In this document: piece by piece, positions 1 through 8,549 of the stretch
How the letters are laid out: the number at the start of each line of letters is the position of its first letter
How positions within the stretch are numbered: the stretch's first letter is position 1
DNA from: JAKAVN01 sp963734845
GTDB lineage: Bacteria > Desulfobacterota > Binatia > Binatales > Binataceae
Assembly (NCBI GenBank): GCA_963734845.1
Contig: CAVTIS010000010.1
Span: 1-64,000, forward strand
Reading direction: 5' to 3'
Length of the DNA: 64,000 bases
Notes under the pieces: model-generated
Seen by the model: the letters and a program-made list of their open reading frames with translations, nothing else
The model's database searches: none
What the model was told of the DNA's origin: nothing
Translations under genes and position numbers: made by a program

Positions 1-24
1 CTCTACCAACTGAGCTAGGGTGGC
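1..24 (-). tRNA. 5' part of a tRNA gene, cut by the window edge
   Basis: Read on the minus strand, positions 24 to 1 give a 7-base acceptor arm (GCCACCC), then TA and a classic D-arm GCTCAGTTGGTAGAG. The anticodon lies outside the window, so the amino acid cannot be called. Confidence 0.85.
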
Positions 25-94
25 CTCCACGTCAGAAAAGCGTTACGAGACTAACCCACCCTCCACTGTGATTAAAGAGTTCTCCAGCCGCTTT

Positions 95-1378
95 CTAAGC
101 CGGCGCGAAGCGTTCGCGGGTCCATCCGCTTAACAGCTTCATCAGGCGTGGACGCGGATCGCCAAGCTGTGCCCGGCTGCCGCCCGCGCGCATGAAGTGG
201 TCGGCGCCCTCGATGAATTCCAACTGCTTGTCAGATGCGCCCGAGGCCGCGAACTCGGCGCGCGCGTCGCCAACGAAGATGTCCTGGTCGCCCATCGCAC
301 CCACCACCAGCGTCGGCACGGTCACCGCCGGCAGATTGCGAATCAGGTTGGCATGCGAGGAGATCCCTGACCAGGTTGAGAGCCAGGCCTGCGGCGTTAC
401 GACGCGCGCGAGACCGAAGGCGTGGTAGTTGAAAAGGTCGGGCCGCGGCGAAAAGATCGAGCCCACCGCGCGTTCCGACGGATCCAGTGAGAGGTCGAGG
501 TAGTTGGGGTTGGCCTGAGTGCGGTAGATGAGCATGATCCGCGGGCCCATCGCATGCCGCCGCATCAAGGCCCGGTGTGCGGCCGGCGCCCCCGCGAAAT
601 CCGGCAACCTTGAGGCCGCGCGGGCCTGTTGCGCCTCGGCCACATGGCGGCGCGCGATCGCGTCGAGGCGCGCGACGCGGGCGTGCTGCGCGGCGCGGTA
701 GCGCTCGAGCCATTGCGGCGCATAGCGGCTGGGCATGGGCGGCGTGCGATACCCATTGCGTTCGTCGTACATGTCGAGCTCGGGATCGTTCGCGAACGGA
801 TTGTGCTCGTCAGTCACCGCCGCATCGATCGACCCCATCAAAACCATCCCCTGGCCCGGATGCGCGGCAAGCAGGATCAGACCGTCGGCCGGGGGTAGTT
901 CGAAGCGGTTGAGGTCGGGCGGTCCGCCGCCCGGCGGCGCGCCGACGCGCTGACCGTGCGGCGCGCGCGCCTGCGCGTCGTAGTACGCGAACAGCGAGCC
1001 GCCGCCCGAGTTCCCGAGCATCACCACTCGCTCGAAGCCTTCCTCTTCGCGCAGAAAACGTATCGCGGCCGCAAGGTCGAGCAGCAGGTTCTCATGCAGC
1101 ATCATCGTGTCGTTGTTGAGGTAGCGCGTATTGAGCGCGCAGGCGGCGAAGCCGGCCTCGACCCAATACGGAATGGTGTAGTGCTGGGCGAAGTCGGCGC
1201 GTGGATGCGCCATCAGGATTACCGTGTGCGGATTGCCATGCGGCGGCCGATACACAATCGCGCGTGCCTTGCCGCCGTCGGCCGCATAGAGTTGCACCAC
1301 GTGCTGGCGCACGGCGGGATCGATATCGCCGAAATCTATCGGATAGCGCGTCTGGTAATCGGCTGGCGCCGCGGGCAT
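95..1378 (-). CDS. alpha/beta-fold hydrolase, 427 aa
   Basis: Predicted serine hydrolase of the alpha/beta fold; substrate unknown. The nucleophile elbow is GNSGGG with Ser124. A late acid region (MGDQDIF) and a C-terminal EGADHFM supply the likely Asp and His of the triad. The protein is longer than a minimal hydrolase because a cap-like, Arg/Ala-rich segment lies between about residues 190 and 290. A strong ribosome site (GGGAGGG) lies 7 bases before the ATG. No signal peptide is visible, so it is probably cytoplasmic. It stands alone between a tRNA and a divergently transcribed GTPase gene. The fold is clear; the substrate cannot be inferred. Confidence 0.8.
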   Translation of the reverse strand: MPAAPADYQTRYPIDFGDIDPAVRQHVVQLYAADGGKARAIVYRPPHGNPHTVILMAHPRADFAQHYTIPYWVEAGFAACALNTRYLNNDTMMLHENLLLDLAAAIRFLREEEGFERVVMLGNSGGGSLFAYYDAQARAPHGQRVGAPPGGGPPDLNRFELPPADGLILLAAHPGQGMVLMGSIDAAVTDEHNPFANDPELDMYDERNGYRTPPMPSRYAPQWLERYRAAQHARVARLDAIARRHVAEAQQARAASRLPDFAGAPAAHRALMRRHAMGPRIMLIYRTQANPNYLDLSLDPSERAVGSIFSPRPDLFNYHAFGLARVVTPQAWLSTWSGISSHANLIRNLPAVTVPTLVVGAMGDQDIFVGDARAEFAASGASDKQLEFIEGADHFMRAGGSRAQLGDPRPRLMKLLSGWTRERFAPA

Positions 1379-1538
1379 CCCGAAACCCTCCCTTTCCTCG
1401 CTCTGGTTTCTGCCTGATTAGCATATTCGCGTGTGCGCGAGCCCATACCAACTGCAAGCGAGGTCGGACGGTGCAGCGATGCTCGCTTTCGTCGGGCGAC
1501 CGTATGTGTAAGTATTGGGGGATCGGGAGTGCTCATTT

Positions 1539-2588
1539 TTGAAGACCGGAATTATCGGCGCCCGCGGCGTGGGAAAATCGACCGTCTTCCACGCTTTAAC
1601 CGGGCTTGCGCCGCTGGCAGGGCAAAGCGAAGGGCGCAACCGCGCCCGCCCCGGCCAGATTAAAGTAGCCGACGAGCGGCTGGATTTTCTCGAGCGCACC
1701 TATGGCTCCAGGAAACGGGTCGGGGTCGAGCTCACCGTGCTCGATTTCGCGCCCAACCCCAAGGAGCAGAAGGAGGGTGCCGCACTCGACCCGAGCCTCC
1801 TCCCGCTCATCCGCGATCTCGACGCGCTGTTGATCGTGATACCGGACTTTGCCGGCAATCAGGTTGCGTTGCCCGCCGCACTCGCCGCGGTCGAGGCGGA
1901 ACTGGTATTCGCCGACCTCGACCAGGGCGAGCGCCGCCTCGAGCGCCTGGTCAAGGAGCGCAACCCGTCTTCCGAATTCGAGCGCGCGACGCTCAAGCGT
2001 TGCGTCGAGTGGCTGGAGGAGGGCAAGCCGCTGCGTTCGCTAGAGATGACCGCGCAGGAACTCACCGTGTTTGCGAGCTTCGGGCTGCTCTCGCGCAAGC
2101 CCGCGCTGGTGGTGGTCAACTGCGAGGCCGAGCGCGCAGGTGCCGCGCCCACTCAAGGCTCGGTCGAGGGTGCAGCGGCGCACGGAATGGAACTGTTCGG
2201 GCTCGCCGCGGCCTTCGAGGCCGAATTGTGGGAACTCGACGCGGAGGGCCAGCGCGAAATGTTGAGCGCCGCCGGCCTGACCGCGCCGGCCCGCGATCGG
2301 CTGGTTACCGCGCTCTATCGTGCGCTCGGCCTTATCACTTTCTACACTGCGGGAGAGCCTGAAGCGCACGCCTGGCCGCTTGCTCGCGGCGCGTCCGCGC
2401 TGGAAGCGGCTGCGCGTATTCACAGCGATATCGCCCGCGGCTTTATCCGCGCCGAGATCGTAGGCTACGAGGATTTCGCCGCGCTGCGCTCCGATGCGAA
2501 AGTGCGTGAGGCGGGCAAGCTCCGCCTCGAGGGCAAGGAATACGTGATTCGCGACGGCGATATCATCCATGTGAGGTTCAAGGTCTGA
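1539..2588 (+). CDS. YchF/Obg-type P-loop GTPase with C-terminal TGS domain
   Basis: A 349-aa GTP/ATP-binding protein related to YchF/OLA1, which binds ribosomes. The P-loop GARGVGKST is at residues 7-15. The C-terminal TGS domain (from about residue 275) ends in GKEYVIRDGDIIHVRF, typical of the family. The guanine-specificity loop reads NCEAE rather than NKxD; YchF proteins are known to deviate here, which is why they can prefer ATP. I chose the TTG at 1539 because GGGAG sits 9 bases upstream and the P-loop then starts as close to the N terminus as in homologues; another TTG at 1515 would add 8 residues. Family confident, exact orthology to YchF moderate. Confidence 0.78.
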   Translation: MKTGIIGARGVGKSTVFHALTGLAPLAGQSEGRNRARPGQIKVADERLDFLERTYGSRKRVGVELTVLDFAPNPKEQKEGAALDPSLLPLIRDLDALLIVIPDFAGNQVALPAALAAVEAELVFADLDQGERRLERLVKERNPSSEFERATLKRCVEWLEEGKPLRSLEMTAQELTVFASFGLLSRKPALVVVNCEAERAGAAPTQGSVEGAAAHGMELFGLAAAFEAELWELDAEGQREMLSAAGLTAPARDRLVTALYRALGLITFYTAGEPEAHAWPLARGASALEAAARIHSDIARGFIRAEIVGYEDFAALRSDAKVREAGKLRLEGKEYVIRDGDIIHVRFKV

Positions 2589-2678
2589 GGCGCAAAGGCC
2601 CTCCGCCGTCGGCGCCGTGGCCTTGCCTGCGGCGGGTGGCGTTGAAAGAATGCATCAGTGCCGCGACCTGCGGGCCGG

Positions 2679-2764
2679 TCAGCGGTAAACCCCTTTTGTT
2701 CAGCGGGAAGTTACGCTTTTTTCATGGCAAGTTGCGCTTTGATCGGCGGTAAGTTCTGCTTTGA
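2679..2764 (+). repeat. Four degenerate 21-22 bp tandem repeats before the flippase-like gene
   Basis: Four successive copies (2679-2699, 2700-2721, 2722-2742, 2743-2764) follow a consensus close to TCAGCGGTAAGTTGCGCTTT. The last copy runs into the start codon of the next gene. The spacing is about two helical turns, which would suit an array of protein-binding sites. Confidence 0.6.
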
Positions 2765-3795
2765 TGCGACGCATTGAAACCCTGATCGTCCTGCTCGCGC
2801 TGGGCTTTTACGCCTGGTTTCTGCATCGTTTTGGATGGGCCGACGTCCTGCACTACGTGCGCGTGGCGGGTTGGGGACTGCTGCTGACGGTCGCCTTAGA
2901 GGGGATCGCGCGCCTCGCCAACACGCTCGGATGGCGGGTGACGATCGAGCACTGCCCCCGCCGGCTCGGTTTGGGCCAATTGTTCGCGGCGCGGATCGCC
3001 GGCGAAGCTGTCGACTACGTAACTCCGTCGGCGCAACTCGGCGGCCAGTTCGTGATGGCGATGATGGTGCGGCACAAGCTGCCCATGGCCGCCGGACTGG
3101 TGACGGTAGTAGTCGCGGCGCTGGCCGAGATGCTGGGCCAGGTGGGGTTCATCACCGGCGGGATGCTGACGGTACTGCCCTTCGAGGCCCGATTCCACCA
3201 TTTGCTGTGGCCGGCGCTGGGCGGCCTCGGACTCGCGATCGCCCTGGCCGCGGGCTTTTTCTACGTCCAGACCAAACGCCCATTCTCACATCTGTGGCGC
3301 GCGGCGGCGCGTCTGGACCTCTCTCGTGTCGCCAACGACGACATGCGCGAGGCGGCCGCCGAAGCCGATGCGCTGTTGATTGAATTCTATGCACGCCATC
3401 GCTGGCGCCTGGTCGCCTCGTGCCTGTGCTACCTGGTCGCGTGGAGCCTTGGCCCGGTGGAGATCTATATCCTGCTGGTGCTTCTCCACGAGCCCGTTAC
3501 CTGGCAAATAGCGGTGCTGGTCGAGGTGTTCGGCCAGCTAATCGAGCGCGCCACCTTTATGATTCCGGCCAAGCTGGTCAGCCAGGAAGGCGGCAAGGCG
3601 CTGGTGATGGCGATGCTGGGCTATCCGGCCGACGTCGGCTTTGCGGTGGGATTGCTGCGGCGGTTCAAGGAAATGGTTTGGGTGTTTTTCGGCCTCATGA
3701 GCCTGACCCTTCATCGGCTGGTCGTCGAGCGCGCCGACCGCGAGACGGGCGGGTCGCCCCGCGTTTTGGAAATCAGCAGCGCGCCAGGGGAATAG
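2764..3795 (+). CDS. Flippase-like membrane protein (lysylphosphatidylglycerol synthase TM-domain family)
   Basis: A 343-aa polytopic membrane protein with about 7-8 hydrophobic segments and the family-typical region around GEAVDYVTPSAQLGGQ, followed by a helix rich in small residues and Met. This family (TIGR00374/YbhN/HpnL-like) includes putative lipid flippases, among them some linked to hopanoid export. The ATG at 2764 is preferred over the adjacent TTG at 2761. It is followed after 5 bases by a secreted DUF4412-like protein, so the two may be co-transcribed. Substrate unknown; no hopanoid genes are visible nearby. Confidence 0.7.
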   Translation: MRRIETLIVLLALGFYAWFLHRFGWADVLHYVRVAGWGLLLTVALEGIARLANTLGWRVTIEHCPRRLGLGQLFAARIAGEAVDYVTPSAQLGGQFVMAMMVRHKLPMAAGLVTVVVAALAEMLGQVGFITGGMLTVLPFEARFHHLLWPALGGLGLAIALAAGFFYVQTKRPFSHLWRAAARLDLSRVANDDMREAAAEADALLIEFYARHRWRLVASCLCYLVAWSLGPVEIYILLVLLHEPVTWQIAVLVEVFGQLIERATFMIPAKLVSQEGGKALVMAMLGYPADVGFAVGLLRRFKEMVWVFFGLMSLTLHRLVVERADRETGGSPRVLEISSAPGE

Positions 3796-3800
3796 TCGCT

Positions 3801-4586
3801 ATGAAACAAATGATCGCAGTGTTTGCCTGCCTGCTGACGGCGGCGGGCTTGGGCAGTAGCGCCCGCGCCGGGGTCGTGATCGACGAACAGGTGACCACTA
3901 TTCAAGGCAGTACCCCCGCCGTAAGCCATACCCGCGAACTGCTCGTGCAAGGTCACAAGGAAAAAATGGTCAGTGACCGCAACGTGTTCGTGATCGATCT
4001 CGACAAGGGCACCATGATGCTGATCGATCCGAACCAAAAGGCCTATGCCGAGATGCCTTTTCCGCCGCACGGAATGACCAACAATCCCGGCCAGCAGCTC
4101 GACCTCAATTTCAAAAAGACCGGCAAGTCCTCCAAGGTGTTGAGCTACAGCTGCGAGGAGTATACCGGCGCCGGCCAGACTGCGATGGCCTCGGTTTCGA
4201 CCTCCGGATGCTTTTCGAGCAGCGCGCCGGGCGCTGCCGAGTTCACGGAATTCACCCAGGCGATGGGGTTGAAGCTCAAGAGCGCCAAAGCGATGGCGGG
4301 CAAGATGCCCAACGGGATTCCGCTTACGATGGATTCCACGCGGCAGATGAACGCCGGTTTCTCGGTCCCCGGGATGTCGCCCGAGCAGGCCGCCAAGCTG
4401 AAGGAAATGATCGCCAAGCAGGGTCCGCAAACCACCAAAACGGTGGTCACCAAGGTTGCAACGCGCGATCTGCCCGCCGACACGTTCGCCGCTCCGGCCG
4501 GCTACGAGCGCCGCACCGTTAGCGCCAGTAACGCTGGAGGGCCGCCGGCCGCCGCGCCGCCTTCGGGCGCGAAAACGCCCGAATAG
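3801..4586 (+). CDS. Secreted DUF4412-like protein, 261 aa
   Basis: The N terminus is a clear Sec signal peptide (MKQMIAVFACLLTAAGLG, with cleavage probably after SARA). The mature part has the pattern of DUF4412/LolA-fold-like periplasmic proteins: a strand-rich core with DLDKGTMMLIDPNQKAYAEM near residues 65-85. The C terminus is Ala/Pro-rich and probably disordered. The ATG at 3801 has AGGGGA about 9 bases upstream. It follows the flippase-like gene closely, suggesting a shared envelope role. A carrier of hydrophobic ligands would fit the fold, but that is inference. Confidence 0.65.
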   Translation: MKQMIAVFACLLTAAGLGSSARAGVVIDEQVTTIQGSTPAVSHTRELLVQGHKEKMVSDRNVFVIDLDKGTMMLIDPNQKAYAEMPFPPHGMTNNPGQQLDLNFKKTGKSSKVLSYSCEEYTGAGQTAMASVSTSGCFSSSAPGAAEFTEFTQAMGLKLKSAKAMAGKMPNGIPLTMDSTRQMNAGFSVPGMSPEQAAKLKEMIAKQGPQTTKTVVTKVATRDLPADTFAAPAGYERRTVSASNAGGPPAAAPPSGAKTPE

Positions 4587-4642
4587 GCGCGCGCCAAAAT
4601 CGCGTCCCGACCAGGCGCGGCCTTCGCCGTTCGTTTAATATG

Positions 4643-4696
4643 CCCACGCCGGCAGGGGCGAGCGGCCATCCGGCCGAGCGCCTCTGCCGCCGTGGG
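4643..4696. terminator. Large imperfect hairpin between convergent genes
   Basis: About 25-base arms (CCCACG-CGGCAG...GGCC and its near-complement) fold around a short AT loop between the convergent DUF4412-like and SDR genes. There is no clear T-run on either side, so this is a possible bidirectional terminator or an intergenic palindromic repeat rather than a proven one. Confidence 0.45.
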
Positions 4697-4712
4697 TAAG
4701 CGCGAGCCAGCC

Positions 4713-4740
4713 GCGGCGAAGAAGATTACTTCTTCGCCGC
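4713..4740. terminator. Perfect 12-bp palindrome holding the SDR stop codon in its loop
   Basis: GCGGCGAAGAAG and CTTCTTCGCCGC are exact complements separated by ATTA. On the minus strand the loop contains the TAA stop of the SDR gene. No T-tract follows, so its role (mRNA 3'-end protection or termination) is open. Confidence 0.5.
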
Positions 4741-5733
4741 CTGATGCTGGCCCGGGACGCGCATCTGATGGAATTGCAGCGCGCCGGCGCTGCTCCATTC
4801 CATCGCCTCTTCGCGCACGTCGAGAGCGACGCGCTTCCAGGTCACGTCGCACTTTTCTGGCGCGCCATCCACCAGCAGTTCGAACAGGCCCTTGTCGAGC
4901 TCGGACTGCGGGCGCGCCAGCAACTGCAGGAACGCCTTGGCCGCCTCGTTGGGTTCCAGCATTCGCGGCTGCCATCGCCCGAACACTTTGGGATTATCTG
5001 CATACTGGTCGGTCATGCTGGTGCGGATGAAAGGCAGCAGGATACAGGCGGCGCCCACGTACTTCGCGTTCTGGCCCAGGTTGACCGCGAGCACATTTGG
5101 CAACTGGAGCACGGCCCAGTTGCTAATCACGTATCCGGGCACCGTGGCCCCTGGATCGATAGCCTGTCGCGACGAAACATAAATGAGCTGCAGAAATTCC
5201 TGGTGATAGACCGCCTCGCCCGCCCACAGATGGGTCAGCGCGAGAAAGCCGTCGATCTTGGTATTCAGCACGAGCCGCGATTCGTGAAGGCTATCGAGGA
5301 AATGCTGACGCACCCGCGCGCGGCGCATCGCACGCGATTCGTCGGGGATTTCCTTCAGCGCTCGGCCCAGCGCGTAGCCCTTCTCGGTCAGTCCCGAATT
5401 GCAGATCATCAGGTTGGGCGGCTTGCCGCCCATCTGCTCGATCACGTAGCTGCGCGTCGCCCACAGGTCGCCCATGTTGGTAACGTCGGCCTGGACCGGA
5501 AACGCGTTTACGCCGAGGTTGCGCAGTGCATTGACCAGGTCGAAGCCGTCGGAATAGCTGTTATGGAAATGCACGCCGACGCTGGCGGCGCCGTTGAGCC
5601 CGGCCGCGAGCCCGAAGGCTTGGCCGAGGCCGCCGTCCTTGCCTGCCCCGGTTATCAGGACGCGTTTGCCCTCGACGCCGCTGCGGAATTCGTTCTCGAA
5701 GCGGAAGCTGTCCGGCTTCACCGTAAAGGCCAT
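4726..5733 (-). CDS. Short-chain dehydrogenase/reductase-like protein with altered active site
   Basis: A 335-aa Rossmann protein with the glycine-rich motif TGAGKDGGLG at residues 29-37, a VTNMGDL segment and an SS...Y core (Ser187/188, Tyr201). The position of the canonical lysine (YxxxK) is Asn205 in YVISN, so proton relay cannot work in the usual way. It is longer than a minimal SDR because of an insertion around residues 125-160, as seen in reductase domains of fatty-acid-synthase-like systems. The gene is monocistronic and converges with the DUF4412-like gene. It could be a real reductase using another base, or a non-catalytic homologue. Confidence 0.7.
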   Translation of the reverse strand: MAFTVKPDSFRFENEFRSGVEGKRVLITGAGKDGGLGQAFGLAAGLNGAASVGVHFHNSYSDGFDLVNALRNLGVNAFPVQADVTNMGDLWATRSYVIEQMGGKPPNLMICNSGLTEKGYALGRALKEIPDESRAMRRARVRQHFLDSLHESRLVLNTKIDGFLALTHLWAGEAVYHQEFLQLIYVSSRQAIDPGATVPGYVISNWAVLQLPNVLAVNLGQNAKYVGAACILLPFIRTSMTDQYADNPKVFGRWQPRMLEPNEAAKAFLQLLARPQSELDKGLFELLVDGAPEKCDVTWKRVALDVREEAMEWSSAGALQFHQMRVPGQHQAAKK

Positions 5734-5879
5734 CGGCTTGTCCTCGGTGGTCCTGGATTACCTCGCGCTGCGGGCGAGGCTCGCCCATCGTCCATCACCG
5801 CGCGCGGTTAAGTCAAAGGCCGGCGATGCCGCCGCGGGGTTCACGTGCTACCCTTGAAAACCGTCGAAGGGTTACCGCT

Positions 5880-6851
5880 ATGGGCGAGTTCAAGCATCGC
5901 TTCGTCAACACCAATGGGATCCGGATGCATGTCGCTGAAAGCGGTGAAGGCTATCCGGTCGTGATGTGCCACGGATTTCCGGAATTGTGGTACTCGTGGC
6001 GTCATCAGATGCACGCGCTCGCGAGCGCCGGTTTGCGTGCGATCGCGCCCGACCAGCGCGGCTACGGCGAGACCGGCGGTCCGGAGCCGATCGAGGCTTA
6101 CACCCAGCGCGAGATCGTCGCCGACCTGGTCGGGATGCTTGACGCGATGGGGATCGAAAAATGCGTAGTCGTCGGCCATGACTGGGGCGGCTTCGTGGCA
6201 TGGAACGCAGCGCTGATGGCTCCGGCGCGAATCGACCGCGTGATCGCGCTCAACACACCGTTCTTTCCGCGCACGCCGTTGAAGCCGATGGATTTCATCC
6301 GCGCGATGGCGGCCGGCAATTTCAACTACATCGTCTACTTCCAGGAGCCAGGCGTCGCCGAGGAGGAACTCGGACGCGACGTCCGCCGCAGCCTGCGCTC
6401 GTTCTACCAGGGGGGCGAATTGTTGAAGGGTGGCGACCTAGCCGAATTGCGCAAGCTGCCTGCGGGCGTCCTGGGGCCAGCCGGCGGCGGACTGCTCGAC
6501 CATCTGCCCGACCTGCCGCACGGCGCCTTCTTGAGTGATGACGATTTCGAGGTTTTCGTGCGCGCGTTCGAGCAAAGCGGCTTTCGCAGGCCGCTCAACT
6601 GGTACCGCAATATCGATCGCAACTGGGAAGAGAGCGCCGGCCTGCCCATGCAGGTCAGCCAGCCCGCGCTGATGATCACCGCGGAACTGGATATCGTGCT
6701 GCGCCCGGAAATGGCGGACGGGATGCAGATGTGGGTGCCCAACCTGCGCAAGACCGTATTGATAGAGGGCTCGGGCCATTGGACGCAGCAGGAGAAGCCC
6801 GAGGCGGTAAATCGCGCGATGCTCGAGTTTCTGGCCGATCTCCGAAAATGA
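5880..6851 (+). CDS. Epoxide hydrolase-like alpha/beta hydrolase, 323 aa
   Basis: This has the hallmarks of soluble epoxide hydrolases: oxyanion motif HGFP (31-34), nucleophile Asp101 in GHDWGG, a cap with WYRN as a candidate tyrosine site, and the catalytic His300 in GSGHWTQQEKPE. It would open epoxides to diols through an ester intermediate on Asp101. Haloalkane dehalogenases share this fold, but the ELWYSWRHQM run after HGFP fits epoxide hydrolases better. The ATG at 5880 is preferred to an upstream in-frame start. The protein is cytoplasmic, without a signal peptide. Confidence 0.85.
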   Translation: MGEFKHRFVNTNGIRMHVAESGEGYPVVMCHGFPELWYSWRHQMHALASAGLRAIAPDQRGYGETGGPEPIEAYTQREIVADLVGMLDAMGIEKCVVVGHDWGGFVAWNAALMAPARIDRVIALNTPFFPRTPLKPMDFIRAMAAGNFNYIVYFQEPGVAEEELGRDVRRSLRSFYQGGELLKGGDLAELRKLPAGVLGPAGGGLLDHLPDLPHGAFLSDDDFEVFVRAFEQSGFRRPLNWYRNIDRNWEESAGLPMQVSQPALMITAELDIVLRPEMADGMQMWVPNLRKTVLIEGSGHWTQQEKPEAVNRAMLEFLADLRK

Positions 6852-6918
6852 CCTCCGCGTATTCCTCCGCTCTCGAGCACCTCCGGCTGGCGCAGCCCTG
6901 AAGCGGTGGCGTCATTAT

Positions 6919-8388
6919 ATGGATGACGTGGACTCTCGACCGCTCGGCACGCCTGAAGAATCGCACTCTCCGTCCATCTCGGAAGCCGCCGAAGCAGGGC
7001 CGGCACCGCAGGTGGCGTCGCAAGTGAAATTGGTGGAAGCGCGGAGCGTGGCGCGAGGGTTCTTAATCGCCGTCGCGCTGATAGCGCTCGCCGACACCAT
7101 GGCGGTCCCGTGGCTCAAGCATGAACTGCCTAACGCCCTGGTGGTGACCGCGCTCGCGCTTGCACTGGCCGGAATAGCCGTGGACCTATCGGCCGGTGCG
7201 CGGAGTTCAGTCTCCTCGCGATCGCTCGTGCTCGAACGTGCGCTCACTTCGGACGGATGGTGCGCCTTCGCCGTCGGAATTCTGTTCCTGGCCTTTTACG
7301 CCGCGACCATATCGCCGCCCACGCAGTACAACGAGCATGCGCGCTTGGCTTGGGCGCTGCTGCATGGTCACACCTGGGTCGATGTGCCGTCTTACATGGA
7401 ACACGTGGTCGTGGGCGGCCGCAGCTACATCCTGCACCCGCCGCTCTCGGCGATCCTGATGCTTCCGGCGGCGGCGATTTGGGGCGCGGCGGCCAACCAG
7501 GCGGCCGTTTCAGTGGTGCTCGGCGCGATCTCGATCGCTCTTTGGTGGCGCCTGATGGGCCGGCTGGGCCTCGGCATCTCGGCGAAAATCTGGCTGAGTG
7601 CCTTCATGGGCGTCGGCACCACGTTGTGGTACGAAGCGACGCTCGGCAGTTCGTGGGACTTCGCGCTGCTCGCCTCGGTACCCTTCACGCTGGCAGCGTT
7701 GGGCGAGGTGTTCGGCGAAGCGCGGCCATGGGCGGTCGGCGTTTTGGCCGCGCTCGCCGCGCTCGCGCGCTACGACCTGGTGATGGCGTGGCCGATGTAT
7801 GCGCTGATGCTGGCGGCGCGCGGAAGGCGGCTGCGCGAGCTCACGTGGATGCTGCCCGGTTTCGCCGGCGCCGCGCTGGTCTATGTCGGCTACAACGAGG
7901 TCCGCTTCGGAACGCCCAACGACATCGCGCTCTGGATTTGGTACGGCCAGGACAAGTACCGGCTTTCGCGGCCGGGAGGCCCGTTTGCGCTCCGCGATCT
8001 GCCCTTGAACCTCTACACCCTGCTTTTCATGGCGCCGGGCTACAGCGACAAGTTTCCATGGATTCATCCGGAGTTCATGGGTCAGGCATTGATCCTGATG
8101 AGCCCGGCCTTCGTGCTAGCGCTGCGCCCCAGCTTTCTGAAACCGCTTCCGGCGCTGGTGTTGGCGGCGGCCGTTCTCAGCAGCGGCCCGAGCCTGCTGG
8201 TCTATGCGAGCGGCTTCGCGCAACTGGGCCCGCGCTACTATGTGCAGGTCTATCCCTTTCTGCTGACCCTGATCGCGCTCGGCGCGCCGCGCAGGCTCGA
8301 TCAGTTGACGAAGATTTTGATCGTGATCTCGATCGCTCTGGTCGTCTTTTTCACCTGGCAGGTGCGATGGTACGGCTGGGGCGGCTAA
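6919..8388 (+). CDS. Polytopic membrane protein, GT-C/dolichyl-mannosyltransferase-like
   Basis: A 489-aa protein with roughly 10-12 hydrophobic segments. After the second hydrophobic segment there is a long extracytoplasmic-type loop containing NEHARLAWALLHGHTW and SYILHPPLSAIL, an arrangement seen in GT-C glycosyltransferases that use lipid-phosphate sugars. The N-terminal 35 residues are hydrophilic. I cannot identify the acceptor or donor. It converges with the Fe-S oxidoreductase gene downstream. The assignment rests on topology and weak motif resemblance. Confidence 0.6.
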   Translation: MDDVDSRPLGTPEESHSPSISEAAEAGPAPQVASQVKLVEARSVARGFLIAVALIALADTMAVPWLKHELPNALVVTALALALAGIAVDLSAGARSSVSSRSLVLERALTSDGWCAFAVGILFLAFYAATISPPTQYNEHARLAWALLHGHTWVDVPSYMEHVVVGGRSYILHPPLSAILMLPAAAIWGAAANQAAVSVVLGAISIALWWRLMGRLGLGISAKIWLSAFMGVGTTLWYEATLGSSWDFALLASVPFTLAALGEVFGEARPWAVGVLAALAALARYDLVMAWPMYALMLAARGRRLRELTWMLPGFAGAALVYVGYNEVRFGTPNDIALWIWYGQDKYRLSRPGGPFALRDLPLNLYTLLFMAPGYSDKFPWIHPEFMGQALILMSPAFVLALRPSFLKPLPALVLAAAVLSSGPSLLVYASGFAQLGPRYYVQVYPFLLTLIALGAPRRLDQLTKILIVISIALVVFFTWQVRWYGWGG

Positions 8389-8549
8389 CTCACCGCCCTC
8401 GCTTGCTCTCCACCGTGCCGGTTGAATCCGCGATCAGCTCCGAGATGTCGCGCACGCGCATCTTTTCTTCCATCGAGACGCCCTTTCATCGCGTCTCGCG
8501 CCGCCCGCGCCGCAACGGAACGTGCGCTTCTTGCACGAAGAAGGTCTCT

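Noticed and set aside
8390..8473. A 27-codon minus-strand ORF (MEEKMRVRDISELIADSTG) after the Fe-S oxidoreductase gene
   Set aside because: Too short, no family, and it overlaps only the spacer between convergent genes; could be a remnant but cannot be supported.
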